Below, in pieces: positions 1-9,050 of a DNA stretch of 64,000 nucleotides. The notes under the pieces were generated by a model. That model was not told the DNA's origin and did not search any database. It worked only from the letters and a program-made list of their open reading frames with translations. Source of the DNA: Chryseobacterium endalhagicum (GTDB lineage Bacteria > Bacteroidota > Bacteroidia > Flavobacteriales > Weeksellaceae); NCBI RefSeq assembly GCF_016745235.1, contig NZ_JAELVM010000002.1, positions 1,054,001 to 1,118,000 on the forward strand. The letters are read 5' to 3'. Position numbers and translations under genes: made by a program. Within the stretch, counting starts at the first letter, position 1. Each line of letters opens with the position of its first letter.

Positions 1-728
1 GTTTTAGCCCCCAGATTTCTCGAATAAAGCTTTTTGATCGAGATGCTGTCGTGGTTAATATCAATGCATCCATCGAAAGAAGCATTCATCTGGGCTTTAT
101 ACGTATTATAGCCCCATTTCCAGTTGTTTCTGAACCATGCGGTGGGAGCAATCACAATCGGGGCATTCTGCTGGCTTCTGTTATGAACTGTTATTCGCGC
201 TAAAATATCATTATGATCGGCTTTACAGTATTCAATGAAAATATCGAAGTACTCATCATTGTCAAAAATTCCGGTATCAAAGATTTCATATTCCGGTTCC
301 TTCTTGCTTCGTCTCCCGTTTTCCGCCACAAGATCATCGTACGGAAATGAGTTGATCGGATATTTATACACCATTTTCATATAGCTGTGCGTAGGTGTAT
401 TATCCAGGTAATAAAAAATCTCTTTAATATCCTCTCCATGATTTCCCTGGGGATTGCTCAGTCCAAAGAAACGTTCTTTTATGATTTTATCTTGTCTGTT
501 CCAAAATGAAAAAGCGAAACAGAAAATCTGTTTCACATCAGAGATTCCTGCGATGCCTTCCTCTCCCCAACGGTAAGCGTAGCTTTCCGCATTATTGTGG
601 TTGGCGTAGTGCCAGGCATTTCCGTTTGGGCTGTAGTCTTCACGGACATTTCCCCACTGACGGTTGCTGACGTATGGCCCCCAGTTTTTCCATTTTGTAT
701 CTTGTAATCTTTCTTTTTCAGCAGTCAT
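1..728 (-). CDS. GH63/MGH1-like glucosidase, N-terminal part (cut by window edge)
   Basis: The minus-strand reading frame opens at an ATG at 728 and stays open to the left edge, giving 242 residues with no stop. It begins MTAEKERLQDTKWKNWG and continues with YVSNRQWGNVREDYS, then a W-G-E-E-G-I-A-G segment. These match the N-terminal beta-domain of bacterial GH63-type (MGH1-like) glucosidases, which act on alpha-glucosides. There is no signal peptide, so a cytoplasmic location is inferred. The catalytic (alpha/alpha)6 domain should lie outside the window, so substrate cannot be judged. It is transcribed divergently from the methionine cluster. Confidence 0.75.
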   Translation of the reverse strand, partial: MTAEKERLQDTKWKNWGPYVSNRQWGNVREDYSPNGNAWHYANHNNAESYAYRWGEEGIAGISDVKQIFCFAFSFWNRQDKIIKERFFGLSNPQGNHGEDIKEIFYYLDNTPTHSYMKMVYKYPINSFPYDDLVAENGRRSKKEPEYEIFDTGIFDNDEYFDIFIEYCKADHNDILARITVHNRSQQNAPIVIAPTAWFRNNWKWGYNTYKAQMNASFDGCIDINHDSISIKKLYSRNLGAK

Positions 729-858
729 ATCTCATCATTTTTTCAGTACGAAGGTAGTTTTTTTGAAAAATAATTCCAATTCCTTCTATCTGAATAATTC
801 TTAACACACCTCTGAAACACTTGTAATTACGGGCTTTTTAAAGATTAAATATTTTTTA

Positions 859-890
859 TTGTAAAAATTAAAAGAAAACCCTTATCTTTG
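859..890 (+). promoter_or_regulatory. Bacteroidota-type promoter of the methionine regulon
   Basis: A TTG at 859-861 and TATCTTTG at 883-890 are separated by 21 nt, matching the Bacteroidota sigma-ABfr consensus (TTG, 19-21 nt, TAnnTTTG). Transcription would start near 897, about 20 nt before the SAM riboswitch. The match is seen in the sequence; activity is inferred. Confidence 0.75.
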
Positions 891-917
891 CCGTGCGTTC
901 ATTCAAATATTGAAAAT

Positions 918-1020
918 GTTATCAAGAAAGGTTGAGGGATTAGACCCTATGAAACCTTAGCAACCCTTTGTGCAAGCAGAGAAGGTGCTACGTTCTACCA
1001 ATTTATTTTGGACAGATAAC
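918..1020 (+). promoter_or_regulatory. SAM-I (S-box) riboswitch
   Basis: The S-box core is recognisable: an AAGAAAGGTTGAGGGA-type 5' side, the ACCCTATGAAACC and AGCAACCC segments, and a later AAGGTGCTA block. P1 closes with a perfect 6-bp helix, GTTATC at 918-923 with GATAAC at 1015-1020. SAM-I aptamers bind S-adenosylmethionine and turn off methionine synthesis genes. I see no clear intrinsic terminator in the 60 nt between aptamer and metX, so the readout (early termination or blocked translation) cannot be told from sequence. The aptamer overlaps an apparent GTG-started extension of the metX frame, which must therefore be leader RNA. Confidence 0.9.
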
Positions 1021-1080
1021 TCACTGAAGTTCTTTTCAGCCATTTCCTGTGGCATTTTCAATTGTATTAAAATAATAGAA

Positions 1081-2019
1081 TTGAAAACAGAACTAAACTA
1101 TATTAATCTTTCGTATCAAACCCGTTCCCAAAAGGAATATCATATCCCGTTGACTTATCAGATCTTCGGGAAAGACCTGTTTACAGCTCCCATTATACTG
1201 ATCAATCATGCTTTAACCGGAAATTCAAATGTTTCCGGAGAAAAAGGCTGGTGGAAACAGCTAATTGGTGAAAATCAGGTGATCGATACGCATAAATATA
1301 CAGTTCTGTGTTTCAATATCCCCGGAAACGGATATGATGATTTTTTAATTGACGAATACGAAGACTTCACCCCTTCAGAGATAGCAGAAATATTCCTGAA
1401 AGGTCTTGAAGCTTTACATATCAAAAAACTGTACGCCATTATCGGAGGTTCTCTTGGAGGTGGAATTGGCTGGGAAATGCTGGCTAAGCAACCAAAGCTT
1501 GCGGAAATTTTTATCCCTATTGCCTGCGACCTCAGAACACACGACTGGCTTCATGCCCAGTGCCTGGTTCAGAAATTTCTGTTGAGCGGAAACGATGAAC
1601 CTTTGCAGAAAGCAAGAATACACGCCATGCTGTGTTACAGAACACCCCAATCTTTAAATGACAGATTTCAAAACAGATATCATAAAGATAATCAGCGCTT
1701 AGAATCAGAAGACTGGCTGGTTTATCACGGAAATTCATTAAACGAAAGGTTTAGTTTAGGATCATATAAACTGATGAACCATCTTCTGATGAATATCAAT
1801 ACTGAAGAATCTCAACTGGAAAATATCACTGCACGAATGCACCTGATCGCTGTAGATACCGACCTGTTTTTCCCGGCTTCAGAAATCCGAATGTGCTTTG
1901 AAAAGCTGAAAGAAAAAAAGAAAGAGGTTTTCTATCATGAAATACAGTCAATTCACGGGCACGATGCCTTCTTAATGGAATACAAACAATTAAATACTAT
2001 CATAAAAAATATTTTGTAG
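1081..2019 (+). CDS. metX: Homoserine O-acetyltransferase MetX
   Basis: An alpha/beta-hydrolase that acetylates homoserine with acetyl-CoA, the committed step to methionine. It is 312 residues from the chosen start. The nucleophile elbow GGSLGG places the catalytic Ser at about 124. The acid is probably the Asp in DTDLFF (about 261), and the His lies in GHDAF (about 294). The frame is open back to a GTG at 970, but 970-1020 is riboswitch RNA. No in-frame ATG lies between there and the nucleophile elbow, so the TTG at 1081, giving MKTELNYINLSYQ, is the best start. It is shorter than many MetX proteins (about 350-380 residues). The next gene starts 1 base after its stop. Acetyl rather than succinyl specificity is inferred from family. 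Confidence 0.9.
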   Translation: MKTELNYINLSYQTRSQKEYHIPLTYQIFGKDLFTAPIILINHALTGNSNVSGEKGWWKQLIGENQVIDTHKYTVLCFNIPGNGYDDFLIDEYEDFTPSEIAEIFLKGLEALHIKKLYAIIGGSLGGGIGWEMLAKQPKLAEIFIPIACDLRTHDWLHAQCLVQKFLLSGNDEPLQKARIHAMLCYRTPQSLNDRFQNRYHKDNQRLESEDWLVYHGNSLNERFSLGSYKLMNHLLMNINTEESQLENITARMHLIAVDTDLFFPASEIRMCFEKLKEKKKEVFYHEIQSIHGHDAFLMEYKQLNTIIKNIL

Positions 2020-2020
2020 A

Positions 2021-3559
2021 ATGAGAAATGCTAACGAAATAAAGTTTTTAAAAAACAGATCAATTATTAAATTCGAAGGGGAAGATTTCTTAGGTGAAAT
2101 CGGGATCGACGGAAGAATTTTTAAAGCGCTTACTTTAGCGAGAATCAGTGTAGGAGTAATCTCCCAGCAGGCTATTGAAAATGGAATCTCCATTCTGGTT
2201 AATGAAGCGGATGCAGAAAAAGCCGTTGCCTGTCTGATTGATGAATTTGAAGCAGAAAGAAGATCGGGAAAAGTTTCCCAGATTTACAGTATCAATAATG
2301 TTTCCGTACTGGGGTTTGTAGCGGAAGACTTTAATAAAGTATTGGCTGAACTGGCCAGGAATAATGTTTTCCCATTGCTTTTAAACCAGGTTTCAGGAGA
2401 AAACAGAGTTAATATTGTAGTTACTTCGTCTCAGGATGAAAAAACGAAAAATGTTATTGAGTCTGAAATTTTCAAAAAGCCTAAAACCGTTCATCTGGCC
2501 ATTATCGGACATGGAAATGTTGGAAAAACATTAATAGAGCAGGTTTTAAGATCTTCCGAAGAAATTAAAAGACGCAAGAAGATCGATCTTAAAGTTGTGG
2601 CCGTAGCCAATTCAAGAAAAATTGCGTTCAATAAAAAAGGTTTTAATGCAGACTGGAATGATGAGGTTTCAGTGGCGGAGCATCCGTCAAGCGTAGAAGA
2701 ATTAATCAACTTCTCAAAAGAAAATCAGCTGGAAAATCTGATTGTAGTAGATAATACCGCCAGTAAAGATTTTGTGAAAAATTATCATGCACTGGCTGAA
2801 AATGGTTTTGACCTGGTTTCTTCCAACAAGATCTTCAACACGCTTCCTATCGAAGAATACCGTAAACTAAGATATACGTTGAGTAAAAACAACAGACGTT
2901 ACTTATATGAAACCAACGTTGGTGCGGGACTTCCGTTAATTGATACCATCAAATTACTTCACCTGTCAGGAGAAAATATTACAAGAATCAAAGGGGTTTT
3001 CTCCGGAACATTGAGCTATGTTTTCAATAATTTTTCTTTGAGAGACGATAAGTTTTCCACAATTGTCAACGAAGCTTTGGAAAAAGGCTACACAGAACCA
3101 GACCCAAGAGAAGATTTATCAGGAAATGATGTCGCTAGAAAACTGTTGATTCTGGCTAGGGAGCTGGATTTAATCAATGAATTTGACGATATCAACATTC
3201 AGAATCTGGTTCCTGAAAGTTTACTTTCTGTTTCAAAATCAGAATTCCTTTCAAGATTAGACGAACTGGATGAAGAATATCAGAAAATCAAGGAAAACCA
3301 GGAGCCGGGTCACGTTTTAAGATATGTCGGGGATTTACATGGAGATTTACAAAAAGATAAAGGCGAGCTTGACGTGAAACTGGTTTCCGTTCCGGGAAGT
3401 TCCGCATTAGGACAGCTTAAAGGCTCAGATTCAATCTTCGAGATTTACACGGAAAGCTATGGTGAAAACCCGATCGTGATCATGGGTGCCGGAGCCGGAG
3501 CTCAGGTGACCGCAAGAGGTGTTTTCGGCGATATTTTAAGAGTAAGTGAAACGAAATAA
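2021..3559 (+). CDS. ACT-domain homoserine dehydrogenase (ThrA-like, no kinase domain)
   Basis: Reduces aspartate semialdehyde to homoserine, the MetX substrate. Residues about 15-140 look like paired ACT regulatory domains. From about 155 comes the Rossmann segment AIIGHGNVGKTLIEQV, then the homoserine dehydrogenase signature GVFSGTLSYVFNN and the block KGYTEPDPREDLSGNDVARK. The C-terminus (IVIMGAGAGAQVTARGVFGD) is that of ThrA/MetL enzymes. The 512 residues thus equal the C-terminal half of a bifunctional aspartokinase-homoserine dehydrogenase with its ACT domains but without the kinase. ACT domains usually bind an amino acid effector; which one is not visible. It starts 1 base after metX, so it should share the SAM riboswitch. 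Confidence 0.88.
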   Translation: MRNANEIKFLKNRSIIKFEGEDFLGEIGIDGRIFKALTLARISVGVISQQAIENGISILVNEADAEKAVACLIDEFEAERRSGKVSQIYSINNVSVLGFVAEDFNKVLAELARNNVFPLLLNQVSGENRVNIVVTSSQDEKTKNVIESEIFKKPKTVHLAIIGHGNVGKTLIEQVLRSSEEIKRRKKIDLKVVAVANSRKIAFNKKGFNADWNDEVSVAEHPSSVEELINFSKENQLENLIVVDNTASKDFVKNYHALAENGFDLVSSNKIFNTLPIEEYRKLRYTLSKNNRRYLYETNVGAGLPLIDTIKLLHLSGENITRIKGVFSGTLSYVFNNFSLRDDKFSTIVNEALEKGYTEPDPREDLSGNDVARKLLILARELDLINEFDDINIQNLVPESLLSVSKSEFLSRLDELDEEYQKIKENQEPGHVLRYVGDLHGDLQKDKGELDVKLVSVPGSSALGQLKGSDSIFEIYTESYGENPIVIMGAGAGAQVTARGVFGDILRVSETK

Positions 3560-3566
3560 TATTAAT

Positions 3567-3630
3567 AACAATGTAACAATGTAACAATGTAACAATGTAA
3601 CAATGTAACAATGTAACAATGTAACAATGG
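3567..3630 (+). repeat. 8-bp tandem repeat, eight units
   Basis: Seven perfect copies of AACAATGT followed by one variant (AACAATGG) run without interruption just after the homoserine dehydrogenase stop. The unit length is not a multiple of three and the array is intergenic. It is a likely site of slippage variation between metX-hom and metZ. Confidence 0.95.
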
Positions 3631-3674
3631 ATATTAATAAATTTCAAAACAATACTCTACGACATTAAAAAAGT

Positions 3675-3720
3675 GAGTCCCAAAGGGACGATTTAACAAA
3701 GGATAGGATGAAATCCTATC
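3675..3720 (+). repeat. Two-hairpin dispersed element, copy 1
   Basis: The element has two short perfect hairpins: GTCCC-AAA-GGGAC, then GATAGGAT-GAA-ATCCTATC. A second copy with the same layout lies at 5084-5130. The 3631-3835 gap otherwise shows nothing recognisable. Confidence 0.8.
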
Positions 3721-3835
3721 TTATTATAAAACCCACCCCAAAAAAACGTAATTATTATTTTTTATATAACGCACCAATGGCTCTCCATCATTAAACACCA
3801 CACAAACCATTGCTGCCCTATTAAATTAAAACTAT

Positions 3836-4996
3836 ATGGAAAATTTTGAAACTTCCGCTATAAGAACCCAGACTGAAAGATCTCAGTTTGACGAGCATTC
3901 CACGCCGTTATACCTTACATCCAGTTTTATTTTTCAGGATGCAGAGGACATGAGAGCCAGTTTTGCCGAAGAAAAAGATAAAAACCTCTACAGCCGTTTT
4001 TCCAACCCGAATATAACTGAATTTACAGATAAGATCGTAAAAATGGAAGGCGCAGAAGCAGGATATGCATTTGCAACCGGGATGGCGGCCATCTATTCCA
4101 CATTTGCCACTTTATTGGATGCAGGCGATCATATTGTAAGCTGTCAGTCGGTTTTCGGATCTACCCATACGCTGTTTACCAAGTATTTCCCGAAATGGAA
4201 TATTGAAACGTCTTACTTTAAGGCAGAAGATGCTGAAAATGTAGAACAGTACATTAAGCCTAATACAAAGATCCTATACCTTGAAACACCTACTAATCCG
4301 GCTATTGAAATTCTGGATCTTGAGTTTTTCGGACAGATTGCAAAAAAGCATAACCTTATATTTATTGTAGATAATTGTTTTGCAACACCTTATCTTCAGC
4401 AGCCGATTAAGTATGGTGCAGATGTTGTTGTACATTCTGCAACGAAACTTATTGACGGACAGGGAAGAGTATTAGGTGGAGTAGCCGTAGGAAAAGCCGA
4501 TCTGATCAGAGAAATTTACCTTTTTGCAAGAAATACCGGACCAGCAATGTCGCCTTTCAACGCCTGGGTGCTTTCAAAAAGTCTTGAGACACTTGCGATC
4601 AGGGTTGAAAAACATTGTGAAAATGCATTAAAAGTAGCAGAATTTTTAGAAAACCACCCAAATGTAGAGCTTGTAAAATATCCGTTCTTAAAATCTCATC
4701 CGAGCTATGAAATTGCCAAAAAGCAGATGAAATTAGGAGGGAATATTGTAGCCTTTGAAATTAAAGGAGGTATAGAAGGCGGAAGAAACTTCCTGGACAA
4801 AATAAAATTGTGCTCACTTTCAGCCAACCTTGGAGATACCAGAACAATTGTAACACACCCTGCATCAACTACGCATTCAAAACTGACAGATGAAGAAAGA
4901 AACGAAGTAGGAATTACAGCAGGCTTAGTGCGTTGTTCCGTAGGTTTAGAAAATGTAGAAGATGTCATTGCAGATTTGAAACAGGCTTTGGATTAA
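3836..4996 (+). CDS. metZ: O-acyl-homoserine sulfhydrylase (MetZ/MetY type, PLP)
   Basis: A Cys/Met-metabolism PLP enzyme of 386 residues that exchanges the acyl group of O-acylhomoserine for sulfide to give homocysteine. Seen are the cofactor-phosphate region FATGMAAIYSTF, the LETPTNPAIEILD and VDNCFATPYLQQP motifs, and the Schiff-base Lys in HSATKLIDGQGRVLGG. The GQGR context fits the O-succinylhomoserine sulfhydrylase (MetZ) branch. The neighbouring metX suggests the real substrate is O-acetylhomoserine, so the annotation by branch and by context differ. Cystathionine synthase or lyase activity is less likely in this setting. It is separated from the upstream gene by a 276-bp repeat-bearing gap, so it may have its own promoter. 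Confidence 0.85.
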   Translation: MENFETSAIRTQTERSQFDEHSTPLYLTSSFIFQDAEDMRASFAEEKDKNLYSRFSNPNITEFTDKIVKMEGAEAGYAFATGMAAIYSTFATLLDAGDHIVSCQSVFGSTHTLFTKYFPKWNIETSYFKAEDAENVEQYIKPNTKILYLETPTNPAIEILDLEFFGQIAKKHNLIFIVDNCFATPYLQQPIKYGADVVVHSATKLIDGQGRVLGGVAVGKADLIREIYLFARNTGPAMSPFNAWVLSKSLETLAIRVEKHCENALKVAEFLENHPNVELVKYPFLKSHPSYEIAKKQMKLGGNIVAFEIKGGIEGGRNFLDKIKLCSLSANLGDTRTIVTHPASTTHSKLTDEERNEVGITAGLVRCSVGLENVEDVIADLKQALD

Positions 4997-5028
4997 AATT
5001 CTGGGAATAGCTTGATTCAACTCAAAAT

Positions 5029-5063
5029 AAGCCTTGTCAAGATTTTAAACCTTGACAAGGCTT
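5029..5063 (+). terminator. 13-bp perfect hairpin after metZ
   Basis: AAGCCTTGTCAAG (5029-5041) pairs perfectly with CTTGACAAGGCTT (5051-5063) around a 9-nt loop. No U-tract follows, so it may be a stabilising stem or a repeated palindrome rather than a true terminator. Confidence 0.5.
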
Positions 5064-5083
5064 GGTAAGTTTGAATAAACAAA

Positions 5084-5130
5084 GAGTCCCAACGGGACGA
5101 TTTACCAAAGGATAGGATGAAAATCCTATC
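5084..5130 (+). repeat. Two-hairpin dispersed element, copy 2
   Basis: Same layout as 3675-3720: GTCCC-AAC-GGGAC, then GATAGGAT-GAAA-ATCCTATC. Differences fall in loops or linker and leave both stems intact. Its ATG at 5117 opens the metH frame early but belongs to the element, not the gene. Confidence 0.8.
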
Positions 5131-5152
5131 GATCAAAATAATAAGAAATCAT

Positions 5153-6163
5153 ATGAAGAATTCAGAACAATTATACAAAGCCATATCAGAGAGAATTTTA
5201 ATTCTCGACGGTGCCATGGGAACCATGCTTCAGCGTTACAAGTTCGAAGAAGAAGATTACCGCGGAGAGCGTTTCAAAGATTGGGAACATCCGGTAAAAG
5301 GAAATAACGACCTTCTTTCCCTTACTCAGCCTCAGGCCATTGAAGAGGTTCATAGAAAATACCTGGAAGCGGGAGCAGATATTCTCGAAACCAATACGTT
5401 TTCCGGAACTACCATTGCTATGGCAGATTATCATATGGAAGATCTCGTGTATGAACTGAACTATGAATCAGCGAAAATTGCCAGAAAAGTTTGTGATGAA
5501 TTTACAGCTCAAAATCCGGATAAGCCAAGATTCGTGGCAGGTTCTATCGGACCTACCAACAGAACGGCAAGTTTAAGTCCGGATGTAAATGATCCAGGAT
5601 ACAGAGCTATTACCTTTGAAGAATTAAGAGCGGCTTACAAACAGCAGTGTGAAGCTTTACTCGACGGAGGTTCAGATATTCTTCTGGTAGAAACCATTTT
5701 CGATACACTGAATGCAAAAGCAGCTTTATTTGCCATTGATGAACTTCAGGATGAAAGGAATATTAAAATTCCGATCATGGTTTCCGGAACCATTACCGAT
5801 GCGTCAGGGAGAACACTGAGCGGCCAGACTGCCGAAGCTTTCCTGATCTCAGTTTCACATTTAAATTTATTAAGCGTAGGATTTAACTGCGCTTTAGGAG
5901 CAGATCAGCTGACCCCTTATCTGGAGACACTGGCCCATAACTCAGAATTTTATGTTTCTGCTTACCCGAATGCCGGACTTCCCAATGCCTTCGGAAAATA
6001 TGATGAGACGCCTGAAGATATGGCGCGGCAGATCAAAGAATATGTGGAAAAAGGATTGATTAATATTATCGGCGGATGCTGTGGAACAACACCCGATCAT
6101 ATAAAAGCTATTGCAGACTTGGTAGCACAATATCCACCAAGAAAAACGAAAGAGTTTGTATAA
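5153..6163 (+). CDS. metH: Methionine synthase, homocysteine-binding subunit (MetH N-terminal module)
   Basis: A 336-residue homocysteine S-methyltransferase domain that corresponds to the first module of cobalamin-dependent MetH. It begins [15 protein letters not shown] and continues [13 protein letters not shown]. The zinc-binding cysteines are in [10 protein letters not shown] and in the C-terminal [10 protein letters not shown]. The open frame extends back to an ATG at 5117, but that codon lies in a repeat hairpin; ATG 5153 matches the usual start. The cobalamin, folate and reactivation modules are encoded separately at 6304-8961. The two products must act together, since this module alone cannot carry out the methyl transfer from folate. 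Confidence 0.9.
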   Translation: MKNSEQLYKAISERILILDGAMGTMLQRYKFEEEDYRGERFKDWEHPVKGNNDLLSLTQPQAIEEVHRKYLEAGADILETNTFSGTTIAMADYHMEDLVYELNYESAKIARKVCDEFTAQNPDKPRFVAGSIGPTNRTASLSPDVNDPGYRAITFEELRAAYKQQCEALLDGGSDILLVETIFDTLNAKAALFAIDELQDERNIKIPIMVSGTITDASGRTLSGQTAEAFLISVSHLNLLSVGFNCALGADQLTPYLETLAHNSEFYVSAYPNAGLPNAFGKYDETPEDMARQIKEYVEKGLINIIGGCCGTTPDHIKAIADLVAQYPPRKTKEFV

Positions 6164-6303
6164 TCAGGCTGTTTTTAATTAAAACAAAAAATAGAAGCTG
6201 GCTTATAAAAAGTTTCCGCTGTTTACAACCTGAAGCAGAGCTATAGATCTGCCGGGACCAAATACGGACAGTGCCTATTATAATTTAGCAGAATAAAAAA
6301 TTA

Positions 6304-8961
6304 ATGAAATATTTAAGATTATCAGGCCTTGAGCCTCTTATCATAACGCCGGAAAGTAATTTCATCAATGTTGGTGAAAGGACAAACGTTGCCGGTTCCA
6401 AAAAGTTTTTAAGATTAATAAAAGAAGAAAAATTCGGTGAAGCACTGGATATTGCCCGTCATCAGGTTGAAGGCGGTGCACAGATTCTTGATGTCAATTT
6501 CGATGACGGATTGATCGACGGAAAAGCTTCCATGATCAAATTTTTAAATTTAATTGCTTCCGAACCGGATATTTCCAGAATTCCTTTGATGATCGACTCC
6601 TCGAAATGGGAGATCTTAGAAGCGGGACTTCAGGTGGCACAGGGAAAATGTGTCGTGAACTCTATCAGTTTAAAAGAAGGAGAAGAAGAATTTATCAGTC
6701 ACGCAAAAGCCATCAAAAGATATGGTGCTGCCATGATTGTTATGGCATTTGATGAGGTGGGGCAGGCCGATACTTACGAGCGTAGAATAGAAATTTCAAA
6801 ACGGTCTTATGATATTCTGGTCAATCAGCTCAATTTCCCCGCAGAAGATATTATTTTCGATTTAAATATTTTCCCTGTGGCAACAGGAATGGACGAGCAC
6901 CGGAGAAATGCCATTGACTTTATCGAAGCCACAAGATGGGTCCGTCAGAATCTTCCGTATGCATCCGTGAGTGGTGGTGTAAGCAACGTTTCTTTTTCCT
7001 TCCGTGGCAATGATACCGTAAGAGAAGCCATGCACTCGGTTTTCCTGTATCACGCCATTCAGGCAGGAATGAATATGGGAATTGTAAACCCTGCAATGCT
7101 TGAGGTTTATGATGAAATTAATAAAGAGCTTCTTGGGCTTGTGGAAGATGTTATTCTTGACAAAAGAGAAGATGCCACAGAAAGATTGCTGGATTACTCC
7201 GAAAAACATAAATCGGTCAAAAAAGAAAAAGTTGAAGATTTAGAATGGAGAACAAAACCTTTGCAGGACAGAATCACCCATGCTCTGGTAAAAGGAATCG
7301 ACCGTTTTATTGAAGAAGATGTGGAAGAGGCAAGACAGCAGGCGGCAAAGCCATTACACGTTATTGAAATTAATTTAATGACCGGAATGGGCGTGGTCGG
7401 AGATTTATTCGGAAGCGGAAAAATGTTCTTACCTCAGGTGGTAAAATCGGCTAGGGTAATGAAAAAAGCGGTGGCTTATTTACAGCCCTTTATTGAAGCG
7501 GAAAAAGATGGCTCAAGACCGGCCAACGGAAAGATTTTGATGGCAACGGTAAAAGGTGATGTTCACGATATCGGTAAAAATATTGTAAGCGTTGTTTTAG
7601 GTTGTAATAACTATGAAATTGTTGATCTGGGTGTAATGGTTCCTGCTGAAAAAATTATTCAGACTGCGATTGCTGAAAAGGTAGATGTTATTGGATTGAG
7701 CGGTTTGATCACACCAAGTTTGGATGAAATGGTGTATATCGCTCAGGAATTAGAAAGACAAAACCTTGATTTTCCTTTATTGATTGGTGGTGCTACCACT
7801 TCCAAAGCACATACCGCTGTGAAAATCGATTTAAAATATAAAAATGCAGTCGTTCACGTGAATGATGCTTCCAGAGCGGTGAATGTGGTAAGTTCGCTTT
7901 TAGGGGACAGAAATAAAGAATATGTTTCAGAACTTAAAGATGAATACTCCGATTTCCGTGAGAAATTCCTGAACAGACAGGTGGATAAAGATTATGTTTC
8001 CATTCAGGAGGCTAGACAAAGTCATTTCACAATCGACTGGGAAAACGAAGAAATTTTTACACCGAATCAGTTAGGCGTAACTGTATTTGAAGATCAGGAT
8101 CTGAGAGAACTGCTTCCGTTTATCGATTGGTCGCCGTTTTTCAGAAGCTGGGACCTTCACGGAAAATATCCGAATATTTTTGAAGATAAAGTCGTAGGAG
8201 AGCAGGCAAAGGAATTATTTAAAGATGCCCAGGTAATTTTAAATAAAATTCTCGATGAAAAAAGACTGCAGGCAAAAGCCATCTTCGGAATCTTCAAAGC
8301 GAATTCCAATGAAACGGATGATATTTTGATTTTTAATGAAAATAATGAAGAACAGGCCAGATTCCTGACCTTAAGACAGCAGGCACAGCGTTCCAAAGGA
8401 AAAGAATATTTAGCATTAAGTGACTTCATCGCTCCGCAGACTTCCGGAAAGACGGATTATGTAGGCGCTTTCTGCGTAACTACCGGTTTCGGAACAGACG
8501 AATTCGCTGAGGAATATGAAAAAGCCAACGATGATTATAATGCCATCATGGTAAAAGCCCTTGCCGACAGATTTGCTGAAGCCTACGCCGAATTTTTACA
8601 CAAAAAAGTAAGAACAGAATATTGGGGCTATGCCAATCAGGAAAACCTGAGCAATGAAGACCTTATCGCTGAAAAATACAAAGGGATCCGTCCCGCTCCA
8701 GGCTATCCTGCATGTCCTGACCATCTGGAAAAGAAAACCATCTGGGATCTTTTAAAAGTAGAAGAAAATACTGGGGTTTTCCTTACAGAAAGTCTGGCGA
8801 TGTTTCCTACGGCTGCCGTTTCCGGATATTATTTCGGAAGTCCGCATGCGAAGTATTTCGGTCTGGGAAAAATTACTGAAGATCAGCTTAAAGATTATGC
8901 AAAAAGAAGAGGTTGCTCAATTGATGAAGCCAGAAGATGGTTATCTCCGAATTTAGCTTAA
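6304..8961 (+). CDS. metH: Methionine synthase, folate/cobalamin/reactivation subunit (MetH C-terminal modules)
   Basis: An 885-residue protein carrying the rest of cobalamin-dependent methionine synthase. In order: a pterin-binding barrel ([16 protein letters not shown] near residue 20), a helical cap, the cobalamin-binding Rossmann domain with [13 protein letters not shown] (DxHxxG motif, His as lower cobalt ligand), and the C-terminal SAM-binding reactivation domain ([17 protein letters not shown]). It accepts the methyl group from 5-methyl-THF and passes it through cobalamin to homocysteine on the partner protein at 5153-6163. A 140-bp gap separates the two genes, with no frame joining them, so this is a genuine split rather than one frameshift. 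Confidence 0.93.
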   Translation: MKYLRLSGLEPLIITPESNFINVGERTNVAGSKKFLRLIKEEKFGEALDIARHQVEGGAQILDVNFDDGLIDGKASMIKFLNLIASEPDISRIPLMIDSSKWEILEAGLQVAQGKCVVNSISLKEGEEEFISHAKAIKRYGAAMIVMAFDEVGQADTYERRIEISKRSYDILVNQLNFPAEDIIFDLNIFPVATGMDEHRRNAIDFIEATRWVRQNLPYASVSGGVSNVSFSFRGNDTVREAMHSVFLYHAIQAGMNMGIVNPAMLEVYDEINKELLGLVEDVILDKREDATERLLDYSEKHKSVKKEKVEDLEWRTKPLQDRITHALVKGIDRFIEEDVEEARQQAAKPLHVIEINLMTGMGVVGDLFGSGKMFLPQVVKSARVMKKAVAYLQPFIEAEKDGSRPANGKILMATVKGDVHDIGKNIVSVVLGCNNYEIVDLGVMVPAEKIIQTAIAEKVDVIGLSGLITPSLDEMVYIAQELERQNLDFPLLIGGATTSKAHTAVKIDLKYKNAVVHVNDASRAVNVVSSLLGDRNKEYVSELKDEYSDFREKFLNRQVDKDYVSIQEARQSHFTIDWENEEIFTPNQLGVTVFEDQDLRELLPFIDWSPFFRSWDLHGKYPNIFEDKVVGEQAKELFKDAQVILNKILDEKRLQAKAIFGIFKANSNETDDILIFNENNEEQARFLTLRQQAQRSKGKEYLALSDFIAPQTSGKTDYVGAFCVTTGFGTDEFAEEYEKANDDYNAIMVKALADRFAEAYAEFLHKKVRTEYWGYANQENLSNEDLIAEKYKGIRPAPGYPACPDHLEKKTIWDLLKVEENTGVFLTESLAMFPTAAVSGYYFGSPHAKYFGLGKITEDQLKDYAKRRGCSIDEARRWLSPNLA

Positions 8962-9050
8962 AATGTTAATGATTTTGACTTACCGGTTGATGACAGCCGG
9001 CCACTGATAAACCAGCAGCTTGCAACAAAAGAAAATAACTAAACTATACA

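Noticed and set aside
970..1080. N-terminal extension of MetX
   Set aside because: It is encoded by the SAM aptamer and its downstream leader and is not protein-like.
3567..3630. Iteron-like origin repeat
   Set aside because: An 8-bp simple sequence run with no replication gene or spacer pattern; slippage is a simpler explanation.
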